Assembly: GCA_905235605.1 (NCBI GenBank)
Contig: CAJOMF010000008.1
Location: forward strand, 1-42,850
Direction of reading: 5' to 3'
Source of the DNA: an uncultured bacterium
GTDB lineage: Bacteria > UBP6 > UBA1177
Length of the DNA stretch: 42,850 nucleotides
Position numbers and translations under genes: made by a program. Of the stretch, positions 15,384 through 23,875 are shown piece by piece (position 1 is the first letter of the stretch; every line of letters starts with the position of its first letter). The notes beneath the pieces are model-generated. The model was not told the DNA's origin. It worked only from the letters and a program-made list of their open reading frames with translations, and searched no databases.

Positions 15384-17292
15384 GAATATAATAACCTTTG
15401 AGATTCATTGCCGAAATGTTGGAGCTTTCGCTCATGAACGGTGTGATTTTTACGGTGTAGGTCTCCTCTTTTTTCACTTTGTGAGTGATAAAACTGTATT
15501 TGTTGAAATGGATGGTCGGGATCATGTCGTCGGAAGTTGCTATTTCAACTCCGTTGTGCAGCAGAGTCATGACTGTGTCGATGTCGAAAGCGGTCGATCC
15601 GCGGTCGGGGCTTGTCGAAATGTAGACGGTCCCGTCACGTTCAGCCGTAAATTCAAAGGTGTTTTCGTAAAAATCGCTGTCTGTGTCGAAGTATCCGAAG
15701 TAGGCGGAATCAGTTTTTATTTTGACTGGATTTTTATCGGTTCCGTGAGTCCATTTTTCAGGTTTTGAAATGCTTTCCTCTATCGAAAGACGGAGTTTTT
15801 CGCCGGAGTTCTGTTCGCAGTTTCCGATGGAGATTCCGAACACAAGCGATTCGGTCAATTCGTATTTTCTTGAGAAAAAACGGACGGTTTCCGCCGGATC
15901 AGGTGTTGCGGAAGGCATCAGGCTGCTGTCGAAAATGTAGAGTCCGGCAAGATTTTCAGTAATTGAAAGGGTGATTTCTGCGAGATTTTTTTCTTTATCG
16001 GCATTCCATCTGAAAAATTTCCAGCCGCAGTCGGGAAGTTCGGTTTCAAGCTCTCCGGCGTAAGAATCGAAAGTTTCGATTTCATTATTTCTGCTGATTT
16101 CGATATTGTAGGGGACATCGTTTCCCAAAAGGTCGAGATAGAGTTCTCCGTTGAAAGGGGAGAGCATATTGATATTGTGCGTTTCGATGCCGGAGAGCAT
16201 GCTTGCCCTCAGCGCGATGAGACCGCTTCCGGTTATGTCGTATGATCCTGCCCATATCTCCGCAATGAAAGGATTCGGATTTTCCGGCGTGATCCTGAAG
16301 CTCAGGATATCGCCTTTTTCCACCTTGAATCTGAACCAGTCTTCGTCGTCGCTTTCTTCACCCAAAATATTTTTTTTCTCTTTGTCCAGGTATCCTGAAA
16401 TGTCGGTCGAATCAATGATGTTCGCGTAGTTGAAGGTGTCGTTCGGCTCGAGTTCTTCCGATCCGGGCTGCTGCGTGAAGGAAATATCGAAGACCTCGTC
16501 TTCCGCTTCGTCAAGATCCAGCAGCATTCTGCCGGTCACAATAAGATGCCGCAGATTCCCTTCAAGCCTTGAATAAATGAGAGGATCGATTTTATTGCTG
16601 TAGTAGTCTTCATCGTCGTTTCCGGCGACGATTTCGCGGCTTCCGCAGTTCATAACAAAAGAAAATTTGTCGCTCAGAATATTTTTCGTGTCGACATTTA
16701 TCTGATAAAGTGCACTTTTTTCGAAAACCGGTTCAAGGATGTCAATATGGCTGCCGTTTTGTGAAAAAACTCTTTTAAGCATTGAATTTGATTCGATTTT
16801 TTCGTAATTTTCAGTGTCGCATATATGGCTCGAAATAACTCGGAACCAGTATTTGAAGCCGCCGGTTTTCTTTTCGTTTCCGGTATTTCTTTTGTCACCG
16901 ATTTCAAAATACTGCCAGCCGTCGGCAGTCGTCACGAATGCTGCCCGGCGCTTTCCGGGAACTTTGAAAACTGCGAAAGTGTAGTTGCCAAGATTGTCGG
17001 TGTGACCGATGTAAGGCTCGAAATTTTTTTCTCTGCTTTCAAACTCAAAAGTAATAAGCGTTCCGGACGGCAGCCAGATCTTAAAAAGATCGGTATCGGC
17101 TGAATTTCCTTTGGGTTTTGCAATTTCTGCGGCGTAAATGTTCCCTTCCGAAATTTCCAAAGCCTGATAAGTCGCTTCATTCGGTTCTACTTCATATATA
17201 TATTCGGCTGAATCTGTGTATTTAGTGTGCTCACAGCCTGAAAAAAGCGGCAGGAACAGTAAAAAACTGAAATATTTCAGAAATTTTAACAT
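15364..17292 (-). CDS. Lipoprotein with PPC-type domains
   Basis: ATG at 17292 is chosen because a promoter -10 at 17324-17329 places the transcript start near 17317, which rules out the TTG at 17319. The signal ends in LFSGC (Cys20). Two or more PPC-type (bacterial pre-peptidase C-terminal) modules are visible: EVEPNEATYQA near residue 34, followed by DTDLFKIWL, and EELEPNDTFNYA near residue 285, followed by DEDWFRFKVEKGDILSF. The C-terminal third has DTDSDFYENTFEFTAERDGTVYI, a third such unit. In secreted proteins these beta-sandwich domains accompany peptidases or act as binding modules. No catalytic domain is seen here, so it is probably a surface scaffold. Confidence 0.8.
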   Translation of the reverse strand: MLKFLKYFSFLLFLPLFSGCEHTKYTDSAEYIYEVEPNEATYQALEISEGNIYAAEIAKPKGNSADTDLFKIWLPSGTLITFEFESREKNFEPYIGHTDNLGNYTFAVFKVPGKRRAAFVTTADGWQYFEIGDKRNTGNEKKTGGFKYWFRVISSHICDTENYEKIESNSMLKRVFSQNGSHIDILEPVFEKSALYQINVDTKNILSDKFSFVMNCGSREIVAGNDDEDYYSNKIDPLIYSRLEGNLRHLIVTGRMLLDLDEAEDEVFDISFTQQPGSEELEPNDTFNYANIIDSTDISGYLDKEKKNILGEESDDEDWFRFKVEKGDILSFRITPENPNPFIAEIWAGSYDITGSGLIALRASMLSGIETHNINMLSPFNGELYLDLLGNDVPYNIEISRNNEIETFDSYAGELETELPDCGWKFFRWNADKEKNLAEITLSITENLAGLYIFDSSLMPSATPDPAETVRFFSRKYELTESLVFGISIGNCEQNSGEKLRLSIEESISKPEKWTHGTDKNPVKIKTDSAYFGYFDTDSDFYENTFEFTAERDGTVYISTSPDRGSTAFDIDTVMTLLHNGVEIATSDDMIPTIHFNKYSFITHKVKKEETYTVKITPFMSESSNISAMNLKGYYILDLYLK

Positions 17293-17319
17293 CAAAGCAC
17301 GGACCCCGCAAAAAATCAA

Positions 17320-17342
17320 GGCAATTATTCAGATAAATTGCC
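17320..17342. promoter_or_regulatory. Inverted-repeat operator candidate over a promoter
   Basis: GGCAATT (17320-17326) and AATTGCC (17336-17342) form a perfect 7-base inverted repeat with 9-base spacing. A third copy of GGCAATT lies at 17386-17392 in the same divergent gap. The repeat covers the -10 of the minus-strand promoter, so a dimeric repressor site is a reasonable reading. Confidence 0.45.
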
Positions 17343-17351
17343 GAAAGTAAA
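17324..17351 (-). promoter_or_regulatory. Predicted promoter for the PPC lipoprotein gene
   Basis: On the minus strand TTTACT (17351-17346) and AATAAT (17329-17324) are spaced by 16 bases. The leader that follows contains six T and GCGGGG before the ATG at 17292. Confidence 0.45.
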
Positions 17352-17409
17352 ATAAACGGTGATTTTAGAGGCTTAAAAATGCTCCGGCAATTCTTGTTTA
17401 TCTTTTATG

Positions 17410-17437
17410 TTTACAAATAATATAATTTCACTAAAAT
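17410..17437 (+). promoter_or_regulatory. Predicted promoter for the EGF-like lipoprotein gene
   Basis: TTTACA (17410-17415) and TAAAAT (17432-17437) are 16 bases apart, followed directly by AACGCGG and seven T before AAGGAG and the start at 17465. Confidence 0.55.
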
Positions 17438-17464
17438 AACGCGGTTTTTTTAAAGGAGAGAAAA

Positions 17465-18829
17465 ATGAAGTTTTCAGCTTTGATTTCAGTTTTGTTTCTT
17501 TGTTTCGTTTTCGCGGCGTGTGCTTCGGAAGAAGATGACTCATGCGTCACTGTTCTTGACTGTCCTGACGGTTATTCCTGTGTAAATTCGGTCTGCACCC
17601 CACCGAGCGCAGAGGCGGATACAACTCAGGAAGGAGATACTGATTCTCAGGATGTTACTGACACATCCGATTCAGACAGTTCAGAATTGCCGGGCAACGA
17701 TGATTCTGACGGTGAAATTCCCGTAGCAAACGACACAGATTCAGAGATCCCTGATGATATTACCGGCTGTCCTAATGCATGCAGCGGTTTTGGAGAGTGT
17801 GACTTCGAAAAAGGAAAATGCACATGCGATGAGACCCATGGCGGTGAAGACTGCTCGGAATGTGCCGAAGGTTATCATTTGGAAGCGGAAGGCGACGATG
17901 AAGACGGAAATCCCGATGTCCGCTCATGCGTAGTCAACCTGACATGCGATCCGAATCCGTGCAATAACAACGGATGCAGGGTAGAGGGAAATACGGCTGT
18001 CTGCACATGTTCCGATTCAAAACATCAGGGCGGAAGATGGTGCGAAAGATGTGCTGACGGTTATATGCTGAATAATTCTGGAGTTTGCAAGGAAGACTGC
18101 TCTTTGAAAACCTGCACTCCTCCGCAAAAATGCGGAATCGACTTTGCGACCAACGAAGCCAGCTGTAATGAATGTGAAAACGAATATTATACAGGAACGG
18201 ACTGCAAAAGCTGTGATCCGGTTCATTTCTGCAACGGTCACGCAACGGCGTGTGTTGTTGAAGGCGGTACAGAAAAATGCACCTGCGAAGCCGCTTATCA
18301 AGGAGAAAAATGCAATACCTGCGCTTCGGGATATTTCATGAGCAACGGCGTCTGCATAAAAAGTTGTGATGTAAACAAGTGTTTCCAATCGCATCAATGC
18401 TCCGGAACTTCAGCGTTGGGAATAGAAATGACAAGTACTGTCAGCGGACACGGAACATGCAGCAATACGACAGGCGAATGTCTGTGTGATTCTGGTTGGA
18501 AGACAGGGACCTCAAGTCTTGGAACAGGAACTACTGTTCAATGTGGTGCTTTAATAACAGTTTTTGAAACTCTCAATAATGTTGAATGTACGATCTGTGA
18601 TAAAAACAATCCGCCGTCGCAATATGCATCGTCAGGATGTCCGCAGAGTCAGACTGAAGATACGAGTTTGTGTTCGTCTGTTCTGTCAACTTTCTGCGGT
18701 CCCTACGGATCATGCTATTACGAGCCGACAGGAGCACATCAGCTTTACTGCGTATGCAACGACGGTTATCATCTTGGCAACGGTGACAAATACAGCGGTT
18801 ACTGCGAAGCTGATTCAACAGGCGAATAA
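17465..18829 (+). CDS. Cys-rich lipoprotein with EGF/laminin-like repeats
   Basis: The start follows AAGGAG. The signal ends in FAAC (Cys19), after which comes a short DxxDCPDGYSCVNSVC module, then an acidic Asp/Ser spacer (about residues 55-98, units such as DTSDSDSSE) like that of L1 and L2. From about residue 99 to the end there are many six-Cys EGF/laminin-like units (CSGFGECDFEKGKCTC, CEAAYQGEKCNTCASGY, CYYEPTGAHQLYCVC). Such domains need disulfide bonds and usually mediate protein-protein contacts outside the cell. The gene is divergent from the PPC lipoprotein and followed by lexA, which has its own promoter. Probably a surface adhesion or display protein; no enzyme motif is present. 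Confidence 0.85.
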   Translation: MKFSALISVLFLCFVFAACASEEDDSCVTVLDCPDGYSCVNSVCTPPSAEADTTQEGDTDSQDVTDTSDSDSSELPGNDDSDGEIPVANDTDSEIPDDITGCPNACSGFGECDFEKGKCTCDETHGGEDCSECAEGYHLEAEGDDEDGNPDVRSCVVNLTCDPNPCNNNGCRVEGNTAVCTCSDSKHQGGRWCERCADGYMLNNSGVCKEDCSLKTCTPPQKCGIDFATNEASCNECENEYYTGTDCKSCDPVHFCNGHATACVVEGGTEKCTCEAAYQGEKCNTCASGYFMSNGVCIKSCDVNKCFQSHQCSGTSALGIEMTSTVSGHGTCSNTTGECLCDSGWKTGTSSLGTGTTVQCGALITVFETLNNVECTICDKNNPPSQYASSGCPQSQTEDTSLCSSVLSTFCGPYGSCYYEPTGAHQLYCVCNDGYHLGNGDKYSGYCEADSTGE

Positions 18830-18842
18830 ATCACTTTTTTTC

Positions 18843-18870
18843 TTGACCTTTTAAATTCAAGGTATATAAT
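18843..18870 (+). promoter_or_regulatory. lexA promoter with overlapping inverted repeat
   Basis: TTGACC (18843-18848), a 16-base spacer and a consensus TATAAT (18865-18870). An inverted repeat ACCTT...AAGGT (18846-18850 and 18859-18863) fills the spacer and is a candidate LexA operator for autoregulation. It does not match the E. coli or Bacillus boxes. Confidence 0.6.
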
Positions 18871-18902
18871 GGCTGGGTTTATGTTTTTTTGTGAGGTGAA
18901 AA

Positions 18903-19547
18903 ATGACAGTTGCAAGACAGAACGGACTTACTGAATCCCAGGCTAAAGTTTTGAAGACGATTTCCGATTTCATTGCTGAGAACGGTTATTCTCCGACCGC
19001 GAAGGAGATCTCTGAGATCCTGCACATCACGCAGACTTCGGTCTTCGAGCAGCTCGAAAGGCTTGAGAAAAAAAGGTATATAACCAGACAGAAAGGTGCT
19101 GCAAGAACTATCGGTATACTCGCTCAGCCTGAAAATGAAAAATCTGTAAAAAGCGAGTCTGTCAAATTGGTTAAGGTTCCGGTTATAGGAACGATCGCTG
19201 CCGGTGCCCCGATTTTTGCCGATGAAAATATGGAAGGTGAAATCCTTGTCGATGAAAGCAACATCGGAAAGGGAAGATTTTTCGCTCTCAGAGTCCGCGG
19301 CGACAGTATGATCAATGCCGGGATCAACAACGGCGATCTTGTCATAATAAAGCGCCAGCCACTTGCCGAAAACGGCGATATAGTGGCCGCTCTTATTGAC
19401 AGCGAGGCTACTTTGAAACGTCTTTCGCTGAGCAACGACGAAGTTTTTCTCCTTCCCGAAAATGAAAAATACTCTCCGATAAACGTTACCTGCCGTGAAG
19501 ATTTCAGAATTTTGGGGAAAATGGTTACGACAGTTACGGTTTTGTGA
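18903..19547 (+). CDS. lexA: LexA repressor, SOS response
   Basis: A 214-residue protein with the two LexA domains. The N-terminal winged-helix DNA-binding domain (about 1-72) contains NGYSPTAKEISEIL and the recognition-helix region TQTSVFEQLERL, and the C-terminal domain is an S24 peptidase. The self-cleavage bond is Ala100-Gly101 (GTIAAGAP), and the catalytic dyad is Ser135 (RGDSM) with Lys172 (EATLKRL). In the family, RecA-ssDNA filaments trigger this cleavage and release SOS genes. Recognition-helix residues differ from E. coli LexA, in keeping with a different operator. GAGGTG lies before the ATG. It stands alone with its own promoter and no SOS gene is beside it. Confidence 0.95.
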   Translation: MTVARQNGLTESQAKVLKTISDFIAENGYSPTAKEISEILHITQTSVFEQLERLEKKRYITRQKGAARTIGILAQPENEKSVKSESVKLVKVPVIGTIAAGAPIFADENMEGEILVDESNIGKGRFFALRVRGDSMINAGINNGDLVIIKRQPLAENGDIVAALIDSEATLKRLSLSNDEVFLLPENEKYSPINVTCREDFRILGKMVTTVTVL

Positions 19548-19565
19548 GAAAATCAGCAACTTCTT

Positions 19566-19593
19566 TTGACAACCTTATAAATACTGCTAAAAT
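19566..19593 (+). promoter_or_regulatory. Predicted promoter for the porin gene
   Basis: Consensus TTGACA (19566-19571) and TAAAAT (19588-19593) are 16 bases apart, followed by TGGCGG and seven T (19600-19606). Confidence 0.6.
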
Positions 19594-19622
19594 TGGCGGT
19601 TTTTTTGTGAGGTGTGAAAATT

Positions 19623-21227
19623 ATGAAGAGTATCGTCAACTATTTATTCTTTCTAATGCTGCTTTCGTTCCCAGTCATACTCGTTGCGGATGAAGATGAC
19701 GAAGCCGACCAGGCTGAAGAACAGGCCGTTTCTTCCGATGAAGAGGATGAAGACGGGGAAGAAGCTCTTTCTGAAAAGTCTGAGACTCAGCCCGCCGAAG
19801 CTGTAACGCCTGCTGCCGAAAATGCTCCGGTGAAAGCGGCTGAAGCTGAAACTCCGGCTGCCGAAGAGGTTAAGGCTGCTGATCAAGCCAGGTCTGAAGA
19901 AGTCGCGGAAAAGAAAAAAGACGACGGCAGAGGTTTTGTGTTCGGTTCCTACGGCCGTGTCCAGCCTGCGACTGATCTTCGCGGCGGTTCTCCGAAGTGG
20001 GTGAACATAGTCGGTCACGGAAGCAGACTTGAGCAGGAAAGCTATGTCGAACTTGATTTCGCATATCTTTTCAAGAAGATCGGCGATAACGGCCCGCTTT
20101 TTGATTTTGTTTCGACTCTTGCTTTTTCCGAATCGCTTTTCCACAACAGCGGCAAATGGATCGCGCTGAATACAGTCAGAAATCTTTTCGTCAGGGCTGA
20201 AAACGTTTTCTGGAAACCGCTCGGTTTCTGGGTAGGGAGCAGAATGTACCGCGGCGACGACATCTATCTTCTGGATTTCTGGCCTCTTGACGACGACAAT
20301 ATTTACGGCGGCGGCGTAACGCTTCACTTCGATGATTTTGCTCTTGAATATTATTTCGGTTTCAACCGTCTGGAAGTTGACTGGCAGTATCAGGAACAGG
20401 AAGTCGTTTCGAATACTTTCGGTTCCGAAAGCATTACCTGGATGGACAGGCAGCGCATAGTTACCGGGCTCAAGTATATGCAGAGATACAATGTTTCTGA
20501 AAAACTCGGCTTGAAATGGAAACTCATCGGCGAATTTCAGAGGATAAGCGCAGGCGAAAAGAGCAACGATCCGCTTGATGAAGACAATTCGATAGTTTAT
20601 CCCGAAGATTTCGGCTGGTCGCTTGGTGCGCAACTTGGTTTTTTCGGCTATGCAAAAAACAGTTTTACCGATATTTTCTTCAAATATTCCGGTGGCTTGG
20701 CGGCTTACGGTCTTATGACTGTTCCGTGGGGATTCGATATCGATTACAAAACAAAAGACGCACGCGAGATCCTTTTTGCTGTCACATCCAATCTGGAAAT
20801 CGGCTGGTTCGGTGCGATTTTCGGCGGTTATGTCCGCTCGTTCAGGGATTCTGACGGCAATAAGTACGACAATGACGATTTTGTAGAGTACACATTTTCG
20901 CTTCGTCCTCATTTCTTTATCCATGAAAACTTTTATCTGGCTTTCGAAGTTTCTCACCAGCTCAAGGATATGAACGGGTTGGCAAATCTGAGTAACGGCA
21001 AAACCAAAAGCATTATGCCGCAGGTGACAAAATTCTCGCTAATTCCGATAGTTACTTACGGCGGCGGTAATTACGGCAGACCTCAGCTCCGTCTGGTTTA
21101 CACGCTTGCCGTACAGAACGACGATGCCCGCTACTCCTACAACAAAGAGGATTTCCGCGCGAAACATTCTGTTCTTCACTATTTCGGTTTAAGTGCTGAG
21201 TGGTGGTTCAATGTCGATCACAGGTGA
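19623..21227 (+). CDS. Maltoporin-like outer-membrane porin with acidic N-terminal extension
   Basis: ATG at 19623 is preferred to the GTG at 19614 because GAGG (19609-19612) is 10 bases before the ATG and almost touches the GTG. A signal peptide (YLFFLMLLSFPVILVA) precedes an acidic, Ala/Glu-rich linker of about 90 residues (DEDDEADQAEEQ, then EAETPAAEEVKAA). The barrel begins at GFVFGSYGRVQPATD. GSRMYRGDDIYLLDFWPLD closely parallels the RHDVHIIDFYYWD region of LamB-type maltoporins, and strands continue to the aromatic end HYFGLSAEWWFNVDHR. LamB-like proteins let maltodextrins or other sugars diffuse inwards; the substrate here cannot be read from sequence. The linker could contact peptidoglycan or partner proteins. 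Monocistronic by context. Confidence 0.8.
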   Translation: MKSIVNYLFFLMLLSFPVILVADEDDEADQAEEQAVSSDEEDEDGEEALSEKSETQPAEAVTPAAENAPVKAAEAETPAAEEVKAADQARSEEVAEKKKDDGRGFVFGSYGRVQPATDLRGGSPKWVNIVGHGSRLEQESYVELDFAYLFKKIGDNGPLFDFVSTLAFSESLFHNSGKWIALNTVRNLFVRAENVFWKPLGFWVGSRMYRGDDIYLLDFWPLDDDNIYGGGVTLHFDDFALEYYFGFNRLEVDWQYQEQEVVSNTFGSESITWMDRQRIVTGLKYMQRYNVSEKLGLKWKLIGEFQRISAGEKSNDPLDEDNSIVYPEDFGWSLGAQLGFFGYAKNSFTDIFFKYSGGLAAYGLMTVPWGFDIDYKTKDAREILFAVTSNLEIGWFGAIFGGYVRSFRDSDGNKYDNDDFVEYTFSLRPHFFIHENFYLAFEVSHQLKDMNGLANLSNGKTKSIMPQVTKFSLIPIVTYGGGNYGRPQLRLVYTLAVQNDDARYSYNKEDFRAKHSVLHYFGLSAEWWFNVDHR

Positions 21228-21247
21228 CAGCCTTCCCTTAAAAAAAA

Positions 21248-21275
21248 TTCAGAATATTTGGTTTCTGCGTATAAT
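21248..21275 (+). promoter_or_regulatory. Predicted lapA promoter
   Basis: A consensus TATAAT (21270-21275) with a weak -35 (TTCAGA, 21248-21253). ACACCG and six T follow the -10. Confidence 0.45.
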
Positions 21276-21313
21276 ACACCGTTTTTTGTTTGTTTAACTT
21301 AAGAAGGTGAATC

Positions 21314-21691
21314 ATGAAACTTGTTAAAAAACTGCTTTTTATTTTGGTCATAGCCCTGATCGCGGTCATGATCTCATATTTTGCAAGAATGAACGATACA
21401 AACGTAACCCTCAATCTGATTTTTGTTTCTGTAAAGGATATTCAGCTCTGGCTGCTTTCTCTGTTCTGCTTTCTTGCAGGTGTTATTTTTTCGGTTCTGG
21501 CTGTATTTATTGATATTATGTTCATGTCAGGCAACGAAAGGAAGCTGCGCAAAGAGTTGAAAAAACTTAAATCGGAGCTTATTGCAGTCCGTAACGAAAA
21601 GTTGGCCGATATCGACGATTCGACTTTTGCCGAAAACGGCGAAAAACTTCCTTCAACAGAGGTCGAAAACGAAAATCAGGAACAAAATTAG
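21314..21691 (+). CDS. lapA: LapA-domain inner-membrane protein
   Basis: A 125-residue protein with two transmembrane segments (LLFILVIALIAVMISYFA and WLLSLFCFLAGVIFSVLAV) separated by the LapA/DUF1049 signature ARMNDTNVTLNLIF, then a basic, coiled-coil-like tail (ERKLRKELKKLKSEL). In E. coli LapA (YciS) works with LapB (YciM) and FtsH to set LpxC levels and thereby LPS synthesis. The gene immediately upstream of a LapB-like gene reproduces that operon order. AAGAAGG precedes the start. Confidence 0.85.
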   Translation: MKLVKKLLFILVIALIAVMISYFARMNDTNVTLNLIFVSVKDIQLWLLSLFCFLAGVIFSVLAVFIDIMFMSGNERKLRKELKKLKSELIAVRNEKLADIDDSTFAENGEKLPSTEVENENQEQN

Positions 21692-21700
21692 GAGTTTGCT

Positions 21701-22744
21701 TTGTGGTTTTTTGATCGTTTCAGAAAAAAAAGCAAAAAATATACTTCAACTTATAAGTTTCCGGCTGAGATCCAGGATTTTTTCGATGCTCTGCGCGACT
21801 GTCACCTGAACAACCGTTCTGAATATTTTGCAAAACTTAAAAAACTGGCCGGAATCTATCCCGAAGAGCCTGTTTTCTGGCTTTTTGCCGGAGATGTTCT
21901 GCGTGACAAAAATCCCGAAAAAGCGTTGGAACTTCACCGCGACGTTCTTTTCAGACCTGTGACGGCCGGTGTTTTCCGTGCGATGGTTCTGGAGCACATT
22001 GCCCGGGACTACATCGTTTTGAAGCAGAATAAAAAGGCTGTGTCGGTGTTGAAAGATGCTGTCAAGTGTGCCGATTATGCTCCGGCGGCTCTTCTTCTTT
22101 CCGAGGTTTATGAAGCTGAAGGTGACTACGAAGCCGGGCTTGAAGAGATCAAGAGATACCTTTCGCTTACCGAACCGAAAAATGATGCTGTTCTGCAGCG
22201 TTACTGTGCAAGAGCGGTAAATCATTTTTTCAGGCTGCGTGAAAATGACAAAAACGGTGCTTTAAAATGGCTCTCGCTCTTTTCAAAAAAGTGCGGAGAC
22301 GGAGAGCAGTCGCTTTTTGCAGATTATCTTTCGGCTCTTATAAATTCCAACATGAAGAAAAGTTCGGAATATCTTAAGAAAATCGTTGATTCCGGCGAAA
22401 ATTACGAGATTTCTGCCCGCTCATTCCTTCTTGATTTTGAAAACGGCAGCGAGATAAATTACGGTGTTGAAGGCACTTATAAAGAGTTGTTTCAGGTGAT
22501 TTTCAACAAAAATCTCAAATATGAAGAGAAAAGTTCGAATATCGTTCCTGAAACACTTGCAGCTCACAAACTGACGGTCAGAAATTCATTTGCAGGTGAT
22601 TTCAAGATTCTTGATGCTGCGATTCCCGACAGTTCTCTGTTCGTGTGCTGCGAATGCGGCAGGCAGATGTCTGAAATTTTGCCGGCATGTCCGGTGTGTC
22701 AGAAAATAACCGGTAGAAAATTTAAAATAAATCAGGAGGTTTAG
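21701..22744 (+). CDS. lapB: LapB/YciM-like TPR protein with zinc ribbon
   Basis: TTG at 21701 lies six bases after GGAG, which overlaps the lapA stop codon. The 347-residue protein has tandem TPR-like helices through most of its length (PVFWLFAGDVLRDKNPEKALELHRDVL, AALLLSEVYEAEGDYEAGLEEI) and a C-terminal rubredoxin-like metal site with CxxC pairs at Cys316/Cys319 and Cys330/Cys333 (ECGRQMSEILPACPVC). In E. coli this architecture delivers LpxC to the FtsH protease. Unlike E. coli LapB, no N-terminal transmembrane helix is visible; the protein starts WFFDRFRKKSKK, so membrane attachment would depend on LapA. The following lipoprotein gene begins at the next base after its stop. Confidence 0.85.
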   Translation: MWFFDRFRKKSKKYTSTYKFPAEIQDFFDALRDCHLNNRSEYFAKLKKLAGIYPEEPVFWLFAGDVLRDKNPEKALELHRDVLFRPVTAGVFRAMVLEHIARDYIVLKQNKKAVSVLKDAVKCADYAPAALLLSEVYEAEGDYEAGLEEIKRYLSLTEPKNDAVLQRYCARAVNHFFRLRENDKNGALKWLSLFSKKCGDGEQSLFADYLSALINSNMKKSSEYLKKIVDSGENYEISARSFLLDFENGSEINYGVEGTYKELFQVIFNKNLKYEEKSSNIVPETLAAHKLTVRNSFAGDFKILDAAIPDSSLFVCCECGRQMSEILPACPVCQKITGRKFKINQEV

Positions 22745-23875
22745 ATGAAAAAACTGCTTTTTGTCCTTACTGTTGCATTGGTTTTTTCTTCATGCGGCGG
22801 AGATTCCAAGTCAAGTGAAGGCGATATGAATACGGTCGGCTTTTTCGAAAGGTATCTCGATACGCTCTGTAATGCTTCGGTCAAGTGCACCTCAGGTTTT
22901 GTCAATGCTGAAAATCTCTCTTTCTGTCCGAAAACGATACTTAATTCCTCAACTTCTTTTGAAGGTTTTCACAAAGGCGAATCGGTAATTTTTAAACAGA
23001 AATATGATATGCTGAAAAATGCTGAGGAGATGGGATGGCTTTCACTTGATATGGAGCAGGCTGAAAGCTGTTTTTCAATTATCGCTCAAATGGAACCGTG
23101 CAATCCGTTTGATGTCCAGCTTCTCGACATTCCTGAATGCGCCAAAGTATTCAAAGGGTCGAAGACTTTGAAACAGGAGTGCAATCAGGATGAAGAGTGC
23201 AAAAACGGCTGGTGCAATATGCGCGGAAACATTTGTCCCGGTTCGTGTGTCGATTACAAACAGCCCGATCAGAGTTGCAATTCATCGCTTGACAGGTGTG
23301 TAGCCGGGTATGAATGCCGTTCTTCCGGATGCTCAAAATCAAGTACCGGCGTCGTCAACGATCCTTGTGTCAGCAACAGCGACTGTACGACTTTCCTTTT
23401 CTGCTACGTCAAAGAGGGCGATTCTTTCGGTGTCTGTCTCAAAAGAAAGGGTGAGGGTTTGGCATGCACCACTGCAAATGAGTGCGTAGTCGGTTTGAGC
23501 TGCGTCGACAACCTCTGCACGCGTTCGAGAATAAGCGATAATGTCGGTTCGCCGTGCGGATTGCAGCCGGAAAAGGATGAAGACGGCAACGATATAATTT
23601 TGGAGTGCAACAGATTCTCAAAACTTGAGTGCGGTGCTGCAAATGTATGCCAGAAAATGTCGGCGGATTCGAATCTTCAGTGTTCCCAATACTGTGATTC
23701 GGACAGAGGTCTTTACTGCGATTCATCGTCTCACACATGCCAATGGCCGAAAACAGCCGGTCTTCCGTGCACTGATAATGAACAGTGCGCTTCGCTTTAC
23801 TGTGCGCTGGTTTCCGGAGCAGATGAAGTCAGGGTTTGTCAGGAACCTCAGTGTCTGGTAATCAATGAAAATTAA
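22745..23875 (+). CDS. Cys-rich lipoprotein with Dickkopf-like modules
   Basis: CAGGAGG precedes the ATG. The signal ends in FSSC (Cys17). An N-terminal helical part with four or more Cys (LDTLCNASVKCTSG) is followed by repeated short Cys modules of the form CNQDEECKNGWCNMRGNIC, CVSNSDCTTFLFC and CTDNEQCASLYC, which match the spacing of Dickkopf N-terminal-like repeats common in secreted proteins of Myxococcota. It is the third gene of the lapA-lapB operon and overlaps the next gene by 11 bases. The role is unknown; the disulfide-dense fold and the thioredoxin-like neighbour suggest that redox handling matters for it. Confidence 0.8.
   Translation: MKKLLFVLTVALVFSSCGGDSKSSEGDMNTVGFFERYLDTLCNASVKCTSGFVNAENLSFCPKTILNSSTSFEGFHKGESVIFKQKYDMLKNAEEMGWLSLDMEQAESCFSIIAQMEPCNPFDVQLLDIPECAKVFKGSKTLKQECNQDEECKNGWCNMRGNICPGSCVDYKQPDQSCNSSLDRCVAGYECRSSGCSKSSTGVVNDPCVSNSDCTTFLFCYVKEGDSFGVCLKRKGEGLACTTANECVVGLSCVDNLCTRSRISDNVGSPCGLQPEKDEDGNDIILECNRFSKLECGAANVCQKMSADSNLQCSQYCDSDRGLYCDSSSHTCQWPKTAGLPCTDNEQCASLYCALVSGADEVRVCQEPQCLVINEN

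Noticed and set aside
18879-19559. 226-codon open frame antisense to lexA
   Set aside because: LexA on the plus strand has every catalytic residue; the antisense frame has none of the features of a gene.
19653-20957. 434-codon open frame antisense to the porin gene
   Set aside because: It mirrors the Glu/Asp-rich codons of the real gene, has no ribosome binding site or recognisable motif, and the sense strand has signal, barrel and promoter.
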